Shown: positions 1 to 11,175, counted from the stretch's first letter. The stretch: DNA of 17,541 nt from Acidobacteriota bacterium (GCA_024638355.1 JAHEKO010000007.1:1-17541), one strand, 5' to 3'. The notes: generated by a model from the sequence alone, not told the origin. Numbers and translations: made by a program.

Positions 1-165
1 CGCGACGAGGTCGACAGCCGGTTGCGCAAGATCATGACCGACATCCACGAGAAGTGCGTCCGCTGGGGCACCGAGGAAGACGGCTACGTCGACTACGTGC
101 GGGGCGCCAACATCGGCGGCTTCGTCAAGGTCGCCGACGCGATGCTGGCGTACGGCGTGGTTTGA
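1..165 (+). CDS. gdhA: NADP-type glutamate dehydrogenase, C-terminal end (partial)
   Basis: This is the last 54 codons of a gene that enters from the left edge, read in the frame of base 1 and ending in TGA at 163-165. The readable tail contains TEEDGYVDYVRGANIGGFVK and then VADAMLAYGVV, which closely matches the C-terminus of hexameric glutamate dehydrogenases (E. coli GdhA ends in a similar GANIAGFVKVADAML stretch). The family interconverts 2-oxoglutarate plus ammonia and glutamate in the cytoplasm. Catalytic and nucleotide-binding residues lie outside the window, so cofactor preference cannot be read here. The stop lies only 3 nt from the stop of the convergent gene on the other strand. 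Family assignment is firm and exact subtype is inferred. Confidence 0.85.
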   Translation, partial: RDEVDSRLRKIMTDIHEKCVRWGTEEDGYVDYVRGANIGGFVKVADAMLAYGVV

Positions 166-168
166 CGC

Positions 169-897
169 CTACTCGGCGATGGCGATCACCTCGATGACGT
201 CATCGAGCACCAGGCCGACGTTCGGACAGTAGATCTTGAAGCTGAACTCTCCCGGACCGTCGAGCGGCGAGCTCTCCTTGACCATGCCGCACCCGGTGAA
301 GACGCCGGCGGCGGTGGGCAGGGTGATCTGATCCTCGATGTGGCGCGCTCGATCCAGGGCGATGCCCGGCGCGACCTCCTGGAAGTACCTGGAGCCGAGG
401 AGAAAGGTGCCCGGCATGATGATGCCGGGCTGTGCGCCGTCGACGCCCGCCCGCCAGGCGCCGCCGTGCCCGACGATCTCGCCGTCCTCGTAGTCGTCGA
501 CCTCTTCGCCGAAGTAGTAGACGTCGCCGGTCTCGCGGCAGATGGCAAACCAGTTGCGCGACACCTCGACCAGCTCGCCGTCGATCGACTCCCGCTCCTC
601 GACGACGCGGGCCGTGACCGAGATCGCTTTGCCCTCCGGACTCTCGAAGCTGAGCCGCTCGGTTCGCCGCTGCGTGGTGATGACCACCTCGATCCTCTCG
701 CCGTCCTCTTCGCCGGCGAGAGTGACCCGGCGGCCGGGCTTGAGCGGGAAGTAGGGATTGCGGACGCCGCGTGCGGCCCAGGTGCACTCTTCGACCCGGA
801 AGCGATCGGTGAACCCGTCGCGCCCCGCGACGGAGGCTGCCGGGGTGGTCGGCAGGAGTATCGCGGCTAGCGCGATGGCAGGCGTGATTCGTCTCAT
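169..897 (-). CDS. Secreted protein of unknown function (242 aa)
   Basis: I do not recognise a named family. Residues 1 to about 24 form a signal peptide: MRR, then an Ala/Leu/Ile-rich core ending in ASVAG. The mature part is acidic and rich in beta-prone sequence. It contains NPYFPLKPG (a motif I have seen in uncharacterised secreted proteins), then SRNWFAICRETGDVYYFGE, then GGAWRAGVDGAQPGIIMPG. Three cysteines remain after the signal peptide (VEEC, AICRE and FTGCG areas, plus one in KIYC near the end), compatible with disulfides outside the cytoplasm. The ATG at 897 lies 9 nt after the stop of the upstream gene on the same strand, so the two are probably cotranscribed. It has only a weak ribosome-binding site, so translation may be coupled. 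Secretion is well supported and function is unknown. Confidence 0.8.
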   Translation of the reverse strand: MRRITPAIALAAILLPTTPAASVAGRDGFTDRFRVEECTWAARGVRNPYFPLKPGRRVTLAGEEDGERIEVVITTQRRTERLSFESPEGKAISVTARVVEERESIDGELVEVSRNWFAICRETGDVYYFGEEVDDYEDGEIVGHGGAWRAGVDGAQPGIIMPGTFLLGSRYFQEVAPGIALDRARHIEDQITLPTAAGVFTGCGMVKESSPLDGPGEFSFKIYCPNVGLVLDDVIEVIAIAE

Positions 898-906
898 AGC
901 GGCGCC

Positions 907-1611
907 CTAGTCGATCGAGAACTCGGTCTCCGAGATCGTCTGGTTGCCGCTGTCCTCGATCGCCAGGACCTCCCACTTGCACTCATCGGCGTCCTCCTGG
1001 CCGAGAACCTCCCGCGGCACGGTGATCTGCGTGACGTCGGCACCCACCAGCGCGGTCGTCTTGGTGAACTCGGGCTCGTCGCACTCGACGACGACTTCGT
1101 AGCCGACGATCTCGCTGCCTGGCGGATCGGCCACCGGCGCCCATTCGAACACCGCGTTGTCGGGGTCGACCTCTTCGCCGTCGATCGGCGAGAGCTGGAC
1201 CGGCGCGTCGGGCAGAGCGTGGGTCAGCCGCGCCTTGCCCCGCAGCCTGCGGCCTTCGGTGGTCGTGCCTTCGAATCGGTAGAGGCCCGCCGGGAACAGC
1301 TCCAGAAGCTCGTCGAGCGACTGCTCTTCGAACGACGGCTCGGCGCTCTCGAAGAAGAACTCCGTGATCCCCTGCTGGCCAATACTGTTCTCGGCCGCCA
1401 CGCTGAACTCGACGCCGTTCGGCCCGGTCATCTGCATCGTGTCCCAGCCTTCGCCGTCGAGAAACACCTGAATGCCGGCATCGCCGTCGGTCGCGTTGAT
1501 CTCGATCCGGATCTCGGCGTCGGCGAGCCTCTTGGCCTGCGCCGCCGGCGACAGGATGAGCGCCAGCGCGACGATCGCGGCCAGCTTCAGGAAGGTGGTG
1601 GATGTTCGCAT
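907..1611 (-). CDS. Secreted protein with fibronectin-III-like C-terminal domain (234 aa)
   Basis: The open frame continues upstream to 2625 antisense to kdsB, but the true start is the ATG at 1611. It is preceded by a strong GGAGGAG site and gives a textbook signal peptide: MRTSTTF, a hydrophobic core, then SPAAQA-K near residue 26. Residues about 30-135 form a domain I cannot name, with INATDGDAGIQVFLDGEGW near its start and ELLELFPAGLYRFEGTT near its end. Residues about 136-234 (DAPVQLSPIDGEEVDPDNAV, WAPV, IVGYEVVVE, CKWEVLAIEDSGNQT) have the proline start, Trp and Tyr pattern of fibronectin type III folds. The protein is probably periplasmic or extracellular. It is first in a two-gene unit with the secreted protein at 169-897. 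No catalytic motif is visible, so a binding or structural role is only a guess. Confidence 0.82.
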   Translation of the reverse strand: MRTSTTFLKLAAIVALALILSPAAQAKRLADAEIRIEINATDGDAGIQVFLDGEGWDTMQMTGPNGVEFSVAAENSIGQQGITEFFFESAEPSFEEQSLDELLELFPAGLYRFEGTTTEGRRLRGKARLTHALPDAPVQLSPIDGEEVDPDNAVFEWAPVADPPGSEIVGYEVVVECDEPEFTKTTALVGADVTQITVPREVLGQEDADECKWEVLAIEDSGNQTISETEFSID

Positions 1612-1636
1612 CTCTTTCTCCTCCGTCTGTCGTTCT

Positions 1637-1649
1637 GCGGGAATCCCGC
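1637..1649. promoter_or_regulatory. 13-bp palindrome upstream of the secreted-protein operon
   Basis: GCGGGAATCCCGC is a perfect inverted repeat around one central base, 26-38 nt upstream of the ATG at 1611 and outside its ribosome-binding site. The spacing would suit an operator. The single-base centre makes a stable RNA hairpin unlikely. In a GC-rich genome chance occurrence is possible, so this is a weak call. Confidence 0.25.
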
Positions 1650-1751
1650 GAAGGGTGAAGGCCCTACACCGGCCTCTTTCGCGCACTTGGATGCGCGGAA
1701 CGCGGCAATCCTTCGGCTCCGGGGACGCAAACCGACCCGATCCCGCCCGGT

Positions 1752-1780
1752 TTGACTCGATTCCGACCCCGGAGTATCTT
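1752..1780 (+). promoter_or_regulatory. Sigma-70-type promoter of the kdsB operon
   Basis: A -35 box TTGACT (1752-1757) and a -10 box TATCTT (1775-1780) are separated by exactly 17 nt. Transcription would be expected to start near 1786-1788, on top of the GTG proposed as the kdsB start codon, implying a leaderless or nearly leaderless message. The alternative TTG start at 1780 would then lie inside the promoter. Confidence 0.6.
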
Positions 1781-1785
1781 TGGCC

Positions 1786-5115
<3,330 letters not shown>

Positions 5116-5119
<4 letters not shown>

Positions 5120-6093
5120 CCGACAGCTCGAACCGCTCGGCCCGCGAGGTCGCCCGCAAGGTGCTGTCGACGGAGGCGCGGGCGGTGGAAGGGCTCCTCG
5201 AGCAGCTCGACGAGAGCTTCGACCGCGCGGTCGATCTCCTCGCTCACTGCCGCGGCCGCGTCGTCTGCAGCGGGATGGGCAAGAGCGGCCTGGTGATGAA
5301 GAAGGTCGCCGCGACCTTTTCCTCCACCGGAACGCCGGCGCTCTTCCTGCACCCCGCCGAGGCGGTGCACGGCGACATCGGCATGCTGGCCGAGGGCGAC
5401 GTCGTTCTGGCCGCCTCGTTCTCCGGCGCGACCGCCGAGCTGCTGCGCCTGGTCGAGACCGTGCGCCGGCTGGGAGTCGGACTGATCGTCATGACCGGCA
5501 ACTCGGAGAGCGCGCTGGCCCGGCATGCCGACGTCCATCTGCCGGTCGCCATCGACAAGGAGGCTTGCCCCCTCAACCTCGCACCGACGGCCTCGACGAC
5601 GGCCACGCTGGCGATGGGCGATGCCCTGGCCATGGCCCTGCTCGAGATCAAGGGCTTCACCGGGGAGGACTTCGCGCGGCTGCACCCGGGAGGCGAGCTC
5701 GGCAAGCGCCTGCTCAAGGTGCGGCAGCTGATGCACGTCGGCGACGCCCTGCCGAGCGTGCCCGCCGACGCCGCCATGCTGGCCGCGATTCGCGAGATGT
5801 CGGCCAAGGGGATGGGGATCACCGCGGTCACCGATGCCGACGGCAAGCTCGCCGGCTGCATCACGGACGGCGACCTGCGCCGCATCCTCGCCGGCGGCAG
5901 TGAACTCGGGCGCGCCACCGCCGGCGACTGCATGACCCGGGGGCCGCAGACCATCGGCGAGGACGAGCTCGCATCCGCGGCGCTCAACCGGCTGGAGCAC
6001 TACCGGATCACCTCGCTCTTCGTCTGCGACGCCGAGGGCCGGCCCACCGGGATCGTTCACCTGCACGACCTCTGGCGCACGGAGCTCTTCTGA
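5116..6093 (+). CDS. kdsD: Arabinose-5-phosphate isomerase (SIS plus two CBS domains)
   Basis: KdsD converts ribulose 5-phosphate to arabinose 5-phosphate, the KdsA substrate. I take TTG 5116 as the start: GGAG lies at 5107-5110 with 5-nt spacing, TTGA overlaps the kdsA stop, and the resulting 325 residues match the family length (about 328). The frame is open further upstream, but only as a kdsA shadow. The SIS sugar-isomerase domain spans about 45-180 with SGMGKSG (52-58), HPAEAVHGDIGM (79-90) and KEACPLNLAPTASTTATL (148-165). CBS repeats follow at about 205-262 and 270-325. One oddity is that the usual SNSGES-type phosphosugar loop reads SFSGAT at 101-106. Surrounding catalytic motifs are intact, so the gene looks functional. 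Confidence 0.94.
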
Positions 6094-6095
6094 GA

Positions 6096-6641
6096 ATGCC
6101 GATTCTGACTGAAGAAGAGCTGACGCGTCGAGCCTCGGAGCTCGAATGGCTGCTGCTCGACATCGACGGCGTGATGACCGACGGCGGCCTCTTCTACGAC
6201 CGCTGGGGCCACGCCTTCCTGCGCTTCGACGCCCGCGACGGCCTCGGCGTGCGGCTCGCCCAGAAGGCGGGGCTCAAGATCGGGGCGCTCAGCGGCCGCT
6301 CCTCGCCGGCGCTCGATCGACGGGCGAACGAGCTCGACTTCGACCAGGTGATCAAGGGCTCCGAGGACAAGAGCGCCGATTTCGACGCCTTCCTCGAGAA
6401 GCAGGGCGTGAGCGCACGCCGGGTCGCCTTCGTCGGCGACGACCTACCCGACCTGCGCGTGCTGGGCCGCGCCGGCCTCAGCTTTGCGCCGGCCGACGCC
6501 GCCGCCGAGGTCCGCGCCGTCGTCCACCAGGTGCTCGACAGGCCGGGCGGCGCCGGCGCCGTGCGCGAGATGGTCGAGCGCATCCTGCGCGCCCGCGGCG
6601 ACTGGGCGGCGGCCCTGGCCGCCTTCAGCTTCGACGCCTAG
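6096..6641 (+). CDS. kdsC: KDO-8-phosphate phosphatase (HAD superfamily)
   Basis: KdsC removes phosphate from KDO 8-phosphate to release KDO. The 181-residue length is typical of this cap-less HAD family. HAD motif I is LDIDGVMTDGG (21-31), with nucleophile D22 and acid/base D24. Motif II is the SGR at 66-68, the motif III lysine is in KGSEDK (87-92), and motif IV is GDDLPD (114-119). The family-typical DGxGxxL stretch appears as DARDGLGVRL (45-54). The ATG at 6096 is 2 nt after the kdsD stop, so it ends the KDO operon. Its TAG stop shares a CTAG with the stop of tatC on the opposite strand, so there is no room for a terminator between them. Confidence 0.95.
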   Translation: MPILTEEELTRRASELEWLLLDIDGVMTDGGLFYDRWGHAFLRFDARDGLGVRLAQKAGLKIGALSGRSSPALDRRANELDFDQVIKGSEDKSADFDAFLEKQGVSARRVAFVGDDLPDLRVLGRAGLSFAPADAAAEVRAVVHQVLDRPGGAGAVREMVERILRARGDWAAALAAFSFDA

Positions 6642-7405
6642 GACCCCGGACTCCCCTTCTTCTTCTGGGTGAGGGCGGCGGCGCCGACGCCGAGGAGATA
6701 GAGCAGGATCGTCGGAATGGCGAAGAGCAGCAGGTTGACCACGTCGGGCGTCGGGGTGATGACCGCCGCCATCACGAAGATGATCAGCACCGCCCAGCGA
6801 AAGTGACGCATCAGAAAGGCCGGCGTCACCACGCCGATCCGGGCGAGAAAGAAGATGACGATCGGCAGCTCGAACATGAGGCCGAGGCCGAGCATGATGT
6901 AGAGCAGGAAGCGGTAGTAGCGCTCGACGGTGATCTGCGGCTCGAACGCCTCGCCCATCCCGATCAGGAACTCGAGGGCGAACGGGAAGGCGACGAAGTA
7001 GGCGAAGGCGCCGCCACCGAGAAAGAAGAGGGTGCCGAAGAAGATGAAGGGGAAGGCGTGGCGGCGTTCCCGCTGGTAGAGACCGGGGGCGACGAAGCGC
7101 CACACCTGGTAGAGCACGAACGGCGCGGTCAGGAAGAGACCGGCGAGGAGCGCCACCTTGACGTACAGGACGAAGGCGTCGGTGACGCCGAGAAAGACGA
7201 GCTTCTCGCCCTCCGGCAGCACCTCGTAGATCGGCCGAGCCAGGATCTCCGCGATCGGCTTGGCGAAGGCCCAACACACCAGAAAACCGATCACCAAAGC
7301 GAGAAGCGCCTTGAGTATGCGGTGGCGAAGCTCCTCGAGGTGCTCGATCAGGCTCATTCGCGGGAGCTCTTCCGGCCCCCGTTGCGAGCCTTCGGACACG
7401 TTCAT
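6638..7405 (-). CDS. tatC: Sec-independent protein translocase TatC
   Basis: TatC is the six-helix membrane receptor for twin-arginine signal peptides. The 255-residue protein opens with a 16-residue soluble stretch, then MSLIEHLEELRHRI (17-30), the hallmark cytoplasmic N-terminus of TatC. Hydrophobic segments follow. The first loop carries TDAFVLYVKVALLAGL, and APFVLYQVWRFVAPGLYQRER is the conserved loop-helix region. RHFRWAVLIIFVMAAVITPTPD precedes the last helices, and the tail is basic (QKKKG). It lies 7 nt downstream of tatA and is surely cotranscribed with it. An alternative start at the internal ATG of MSLIEH would shorten it by 16 residues. Confidence 0.96.
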   Translation of the reverse strand: MNVSEGSQRGPEELPRMSLIEHLEELRHRILKALLALVIGFLVCWAFAKPIAEILARPIYEVLPEGEKLVFLGVTDAFVLYVKVALLAGLFLTAPFVLYQVWRFVAPGLYQRERRHAFPFIFFGTLFFLGGGAFAYFVAFPFALEFLIGMGEAFEPQITVERYYRFLLYIMLGLGLMFELPIVIFFLARIGVVTPAFLMRHFRWAVLIIFVMAAVITPTPDVVNLLLFAIPTILLYLLGVGAAALTQKKKGSPGS

Positions 7406-7412
7406 CGGCGGA

Positions 7413-7784
7413 TCAGTCTTCCGCGCCGTCGTCCGCTGAGCCGCGCCGTGGAGCAGAGGCCGGCTTCGGGCTCGCCGCGTCGGGCTCCGTCTCCGCTGCC
7501 GCGGTCGACGGCTCCGGGTCGTCGCCCGCGCCGCCGGAGGATTCGCCCGGCGCCGTTGCCGCCGCCGCCGCGGCCGAGGAGGCGCGCGTCGAGGGTTCCG
7601 GTCGGGTGGGCTCGGCCGTCATCATCTCGACGTCGAGCGAGCGCTTGAGGTCGGTCGTCGCCCGGCGGAACTCGCCCAGGGCTTTGCCAATCGTGCGACC
7701 GAACTCGGGAAGGCGCCGCGGCCCGAAGATCAAGAGCGCGATGGCCAGAATGAAGAGCATCTCGGGGATGCCGATGGGGCCCAT
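7413..7784 (-). CDS. tatA: Twin-arginine translocase TatA/TatB-family subunit
   Basis: This small Tat pore component has a single N-terminal membrane helix. The frame is open to 7889, but ATG 7784 has a GGAG at 5-nt spacing and gives the standard N-terminus MGPIGIPEMLFILAIALLIF. It is followed by the family hinge GPRRLPEFGRTIGKAL and the amphipathic helix GEFRRATTDLKRSLD. Residues about 58-123 are a low-complexity Ala/Pro/Ser/Glu tail, longer than in a minimal TatA and reminiscent of TatB tails. The FGP hinge favours TatA, but the TatA/TatB distinction is not secure. Only one such gene accompanies tatC, so either a TatA-TatC system or a partner gene elsewhere is likely. Confidence 0.9.
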   Translation of the reverse strand: MGPIGIPEMLFILAIALLIFGPRRLPEFGRTIGKALGEFRRATTDLKRSLDVEMMTAEPTRPEPSTRASSAAAAAATAPGESSGGAGDDPEPSTAAAETEPDAASPKPASAPRRGSADDGAED

Positions 7785-7799
7785 TTCGTCTCCGCGGTC

Positions 7800-7828
7800 A
7801 TGATCGAGCGCGGACGGGCGAAAGTCAA
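7800..7828 (-). promoter_or_regulatory. Putative tatA-tatC promoter
   Basis: On the minus strand TTGACT (7828-7823) and GATCAT (7805-7800, 4 of 6 consensus positions) are spaced by 17 nt. Predicted transcription starts near 7793, so the message would begin almost at the GGAG ribosome-binding site (7793-7790) of tatA. The -35 box is good, but the -10 box and very short leader leave doubt. Confidence 0.4.
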
Positions 7829-7892
7829 GCGAGCCCCGACCGGGGCGCGAGAACCCGCCGCTACCGGCGCACGTATTGCAGGGAAGCAAACC

Positions 7893-7925
7893 ATGAGCAA
7901 TCCTCTGCTATTCTCTCGCCCATGA
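7893..7925 (+). CDS. Possible 10-codon leader ORF overlapping the ctp start
   Basis: An ATG at 7893, preceded by AGGGAAG (7880-7886) at a usable distance, opens a frame reading MSNPLLFSRP. Its TGA (7923-7925) overlaps the ATG of the S41 protease gene as ATGA. The protease gene lacks its own Shine-Dalgarno sequence, so this mini-ORF could deliver ribosomes by reinitiation. It could equally be chance, because a TATTCT element at 7909-7914 would make the protease mRNA leaderless and exclude this ORF. Confidence 0.3.
   Translation: MSNPLLFSRP
7906..7914 (+). promoter_or_regulatory. Possible extended -10 element for the S41 protease gene
   Basis: TGCTATTCT matches an extended -10 (TGn followed by TATTCT) and ends 7 nt before the ATG at 7922. 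No good -35 is visible upstream. If it is used, transcription would begin at or next to the start codon, giving a leaderless mRNA, consistent with the absence of a ribosome-binding site. Confidence 0.35.
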
Positions 7926-9520
7926 GACGCGGCTGGCGCGCTACGGCGATCACCCTTTTCACCCTGTCGATGCTGCTGGGCGGCGTGGTCGGCGACCGCG
8001 TGCTGGCGCTCACCGACGAGGCGCGCGAGCTGCTGCGCGTCTACACCGAGCTGGTCACCGCGGCGCACGAGAACTACGGCGCCGACGTCGAGTACGACGA
8101 TCTGGTCACCTCCTCGATCAACGGGATGGTGCGCAACCTCGACCCCCACACCAGCTTCCTCAGCCGCGAGGCCTACGCCGACATGCGCGAGCGGCAGCGG
8201 TCGAGCTTCCACGGGCTCGGCATTCTGGTCGGGATGCGCCACGGCCAGCTGACCGTGATCACGCCGATCGAGGGCACGCCGGCCTCGCGCATGGGCCTGC
8301 GCGCCGGAGACGTCATCAGCAAGATCGAGGGCGAGACCACCGACAGCATGAACATCGACGACGCCGTCAGCCGCCTCAAGGGGCCGAAAGGCACCAGCGT
8401 GCGTGTGGAGATCATCCGCCAGGGACTCGACGAGCCGCTCGAGCTGTCGATCACCCGCGCCGAGATTCCACAGGACACGGTGCGCTACGTCTACATGATC
8501 ACGCCCGAGACCGGCTACCTGTCGATCTCCGACTTCAATCGGGGTACCGGCAAGGAGGTGGCCGAGGCGATCGCCGGCCTCAGGGAGCAGGGCATGAAGC
8601 GGCTGCTCCTCGACCTCCGCAACAACGGCGGCGGCCTGCTCGACCAGGCGATCGAGGTCGCCGATCAGTTCCTGCCGGAGGGCTCGAAGATCGTCGAGAC
8701 CGGAGGGCGCACGCGGGAGTCGTTCCAGGAGTTCTACGCCTCGAGCCGCTACGACGAGCTCGGCCTGCCGGTGGTGGTCCTGGTCAATGACGGTACCGCC
8801 TCGGCGGCGGAGATCGTCGCCGGCGCGATCCAGGATCACGACGTCGGGCTGATCGTCGGTACGCCGACCTGGGGCAAAGGCCTGGTGCAGACGGTCTACT
8901 CCCTCTCCTACCAGTCCGGCATCGCCCTGACCACCGCCAAGTACTACACGCCGTCCGGGCGACTGATCCAGCGCGACTACAGCTCGTGGTTCGACTACCG
9001 GATCCACGCGAAGGACACCGACTCCGAAGAGGCCGAGGCCGCCCCGGGGGACGTCTACCGCACCGATCTGGGCCGCGAGGTCTACGGCGGGGGCGGCATC
9101 GCGCCCGACATCGAGATCGAGGGGCAGGAGATCTCGACGCTCATGCAGTACCTGCTCAGCCGCAGCGCGTTCTTCGACTTCGCCAACGCCTACACCGCCC
9201 AGAGGATCATCGAGAACCGCGCCTGGACCCTGCCCGACGGCTTGATGGACGAGTTCCGCGCCTGGCTGCTGGAGGAGGAGCTGGCCACCGAAGAGGAGAT
9301 CGAAGGCCTGGCTTCCGAAGAGGACGCCGCCATGTCCGAGCGCTATCTGCACGCCGAGATCTTCAATTCGGCGTTCGGCATCGAGGCGCGCTATCAGATC
9401 CTGGCGGCCGGCGACCTGCAGGTGCTGCGCGCGCTCGAGGCGCTCGACGAGGCCACCAGCCTTCTGGCCCGCCGTCAGGAGCTCAAGGGCGACGACCGGC
9501 GCGCCGCGGCGGGTATCTAG
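7922..9520 (+). CDS. ctp: S41 family carboxyl-terminal processing protease
   Basis: This is a secreted or periplasmic serine protease that trims C-termini of envelope proteins. The 532-residue protein has an N-terminal export segment (MRRGWRATAITLFTLSMLLG, residues 1-20, plus following hydrophobic residues). NLDPHTSFLS is the typical pre-PDZ stretch. A PDZ domain spans about 98-170 (GLGILVG to SVRVEI) and the S41 core about 185-360. Catalytic Ser294 lies in NDGTASAAEI and Lys319 in TWGKGLVQ, forming the Ser/Lys dyad of the family. KYYTPSGRLIQ follows as expected. The long Glu-rich C-terminal extension (about 395-532) is not a conserved part of the core. No Shine-Dalgarno precedes the ATG. The TAG stop shares a CTAG with the convergent deacetylase-like gene. 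Confidence 0.95.
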   Translation: MRRGWRATAITLFTLSMLLGGVVGDRVLALTDEARELLRVYTELVTAAHENYGADVEYDDLVTSSINGMVRNLDPHTSFLSREAYADMRERQRSSFHGLGILVGMRHGQLTVITPIEGTPASRMGLRAGDVISKIEGETTDSMNIDDAVSRLKGPKGTSVRVEIIRQGLDEPLELSITRAEIPQDTVRYVYMITPETGYLSISDFNRGTGKEVAEAIAGLREQGMKRLLLDLRNNGGGLLDQAIEVADQFLPEGSKIVETGGRTRESFQEFYASSRYDELGLPVVVLVNDGTASAAEIVAGAIQDHDVGLIVGTPTWGKGLVQTVYSLSYQSGIALTTAKYYTPSGRLIQRDYSSWFDYRIHAKDTDSEEAEAAPGDVYRTDLGREVYGGGGIAPDIEIEGQEISTLMQYLLSRSAFFDFANAYTAQRIIENRAWTLPDGLMDEFRAWLLEEELATEEEIEGLASEEDAAMSERYLHAEIFNSAFGIEARYQILAAGDLQVLRALEALDEATSLLARRQELKGDDRRAAAGI

Positions 9521-10449
9521 CCTCCGGCCAGCTCGGCTGTGAAGCGGGCCGCCAGCCCGCCCAATGCGTCGAGGTCGTACCCGCCTTCCAGCACCGCCAG
9601 CGAGCGGCCGGAGCACAGCTCCCGGGCGAGCTCGCCGAGGAGCGCTCCCCACCGCGCGAACTCCTCCTCCGACACCCGCATGCCGCCCAGCGGATCGCCG
9701 CGCCAGGCATCGAAGCCCGCAGACAGCAGCAGTACGTCGGGCCGGAAGTCGCGCAAGGCCGGCACGATTCGCTCGTCGATGGCCTCCGCGTAGCCCGCGT
9801 CACCGGTGCCCGCGGGCAGCGGCACGTTGACCGTCGCTCCGGCGCCCGCTCCCCGACCGCGCTCTCCGGCTCCGCCGGTCCCCGGGTAGAACGGATACTG
9901 GTGGACGGACGCGTAGAGAACGTCGCCCCGCTCCTCGAAGATGTGCTGGGTACCGTTGCCGTGGTGAACGTCGAAGTCGAAGATCGCCACCCGTTCGACG
10001 CCGCGCTCGCGCCGCAGGTAGTCGGCGGCCACCGCCACGTTGTTGAAGAAGCAGAAGCCCATGGCCAGTCCACGCTCGGCGTGGTGCCCCGGTGGACGGG
10101 TAGCGACGAGGGCGGTGCGGCCCTCGCCGTCTACCAGCCAATCCGCAGCCTCCAGCACGCAGGCCACCGCCGCCCGCGCCGCTTGCCACGTGCCCGGCGA
10201 CAGCGGATTGTCGCTCGAGTCGAGCAGACCATCGCCCCTCTCGACCGCCTTGCGGAACCGCTCGACGTAGGCGCCGTCGTGCACCGCGGCGACGGCGCTG
10301 TCGACGCGATCGTGCCGCCCGGCGGCGGGCACGCTCCAGCCCTCCTCGCGGCAGGCCTCCAGCACCCGGCGCAACCGCTCCGCGCGCTCGGGGAAGCCGA
10401 ACGGCATGGCGTGGTCGAGACAACGCTCGTCGCTGAAGACGCGAATCAC
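9517..10449 (-). CDS. Histone deacetylase-superfamily amidohydrolase
   Basis: Zinc hydrolases of this fold remove acyl groups from acetylated lysines, polyamines or other amines. The bacterial substrate cannot be deduced here. The 310-residue protein has RPPGHHA (118-124, active-site histidines H122 and H123), FDFDVHHGNGTQ (157-168, zinc ligands D160 and H162), SAGFDAWRGDPLGG (243-256, zinc ligand D247) and the Gly-Gly-Tyr of EGGYD (288-292, Y291 as the transition-state tyrosine). All catalytic positions are present. It starts with GTG at 10449, 9 nt downstream of the sigma-factor stop, so the two are almost certainly cotranscribed. It resembles acetoin-utilisation AcuC and acetylpolyamine amidohydrolase relatives, but no neighbour supports either role, so no symbol is given. 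Confidence 0.93.
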   Translation of the reverse strand: MIRVFSDERCLDHAMPFGFPERAERLRRVLEACREEGWSVPAAGRHDRVDSAVAAVHDGAYVERFRKAVERGDGLLDSSDNPLSPGTWQAARAAVACVLEAADWLVDGEGRTALVATRPPGHHAERGLAMGFCFFNNVAVAADYLRRERGVERVAIFDFDVHHGNGTQHIFEERGDVLYASVHQYPFYPGTGGAGERGRGAGAGATVNVPLPAGTGDAGYAEAIDERIVPALRDFRPDVLLLSAGFDAWRGDPLGGMRVSEEEFARWGALLGELARELCSGRSLAVLEGGYDLDALGGLAARFTAELAGG

Positions 10450-10458
10450 GCCGGGATG

Positions 10459-11121
10459 CTACCCCAGGGCTGCCGCGATCGGCCTCCCCCGCGGCGGAAT
10501 GCCGATCCCCTTCGCCGCCAGCCGCTTGCGCGCCCGATGGACCAGCGAATCGATGCTGCTCGCGGTCAACCCCTGGCCCAGGGCGCGGGCGATGTCGCGG
10601 CTGCGCCAGCCCTCGATACAGGCGAGATAGAGCACGCGCAGATCGCGCTTCGCCTGCCGTGGCCCCACCACCTCGCGGCAGCGCGCGAGGAAGACCGAGC
10701 TCGACTCCCGCTCCAGCAGCCGCTGCTCCGGCCCCTTCGCGGGATCGACGGTGTCGATCTCGCCTCGCTCCCGGGGTAGATGGATGATCCGTCCGCGGCC
10801 GCGCTTGGCCGCGACCTCGGCCCGGACGCGGTCGATGGCCACCGTCTCGGCGATGCGGCCGAGATAGGCCGAGATGGCCTCCTCGGCCTCTCCGCGGCAG
10901 CGCAGCAGGCAGCGGCCGCCGTTGTCCAGAAGCTTGCAGTAGACCTCCTGCAGCAGGTCCTCCAGCTCGACCGGCGGGTTCCACATGCCGGTGCGCCGCA
11001 GCCCCTTACGCACTCCCGCCACCAGCCGTGCCTCGTATCGCAGCTTGAACTCGCTCCACGCCAGCCCGTCGCGCTGGCGGGCGCACCGCCGCAAGAGCTG
11101 GCGGCTCTCTTTGCACTCCAT
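10459..11121 (-). CDS. RNA polymerase sigma-70-like (ECF-type) factor
   Basis: The frame is open to 11223, but ATG 11121 has AAGGAGCGGAGA directly before it and gives 220 residues. Region 2 is visible as LEDLLQEVYCKLLDN (53-67) and AYLGRIAETVAIDRVRAE (85-102), the helix pattern of core binding and -10 recognition. Region 4 spans about 159-205 (LRVLYLACIEGWRSRDIARA, then SSIDSLVHRARKRLAAKG), a helix-turn-helix for -35 recognition. There is no region 1 or 3, as in extracytoplasmic-function sigma factors. Five Cys residues (3, 13, 62, 71, 75) are unusual, and one more lies at 149 and 168. No anti-sigma gene adjoins. The downstream partner is a deacetylase-like enzyme. Assignment to a numbered ECF group is not possible by eye. 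Confidence 0.88.
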   Translation of the reverse strand: MECKESRQLLRRCARQRDGLAWSEFKLRYEARLVAGVRKGLRRTGMWNPPVELEDLLQEVYCKLLDNGGRCLLRCRGEAEEAISAYLGRIAETVAIDRVRAEVAAKRGRGRIIHLPRERGEIDTVDPAKGPEQRLLERESSSVFLARCREVVGPRQAKRDLRVLYLACIEGWRSRDIARALGQGLTASSIDSLVHRARKRLAAKGIGIPPRGRPIAAALG

Positions 11122-11175
11122 TCTCCGCTCCTTTCGACAAGGGAGCGGAGGAGCACCGGCAAACGGATCACGCGA

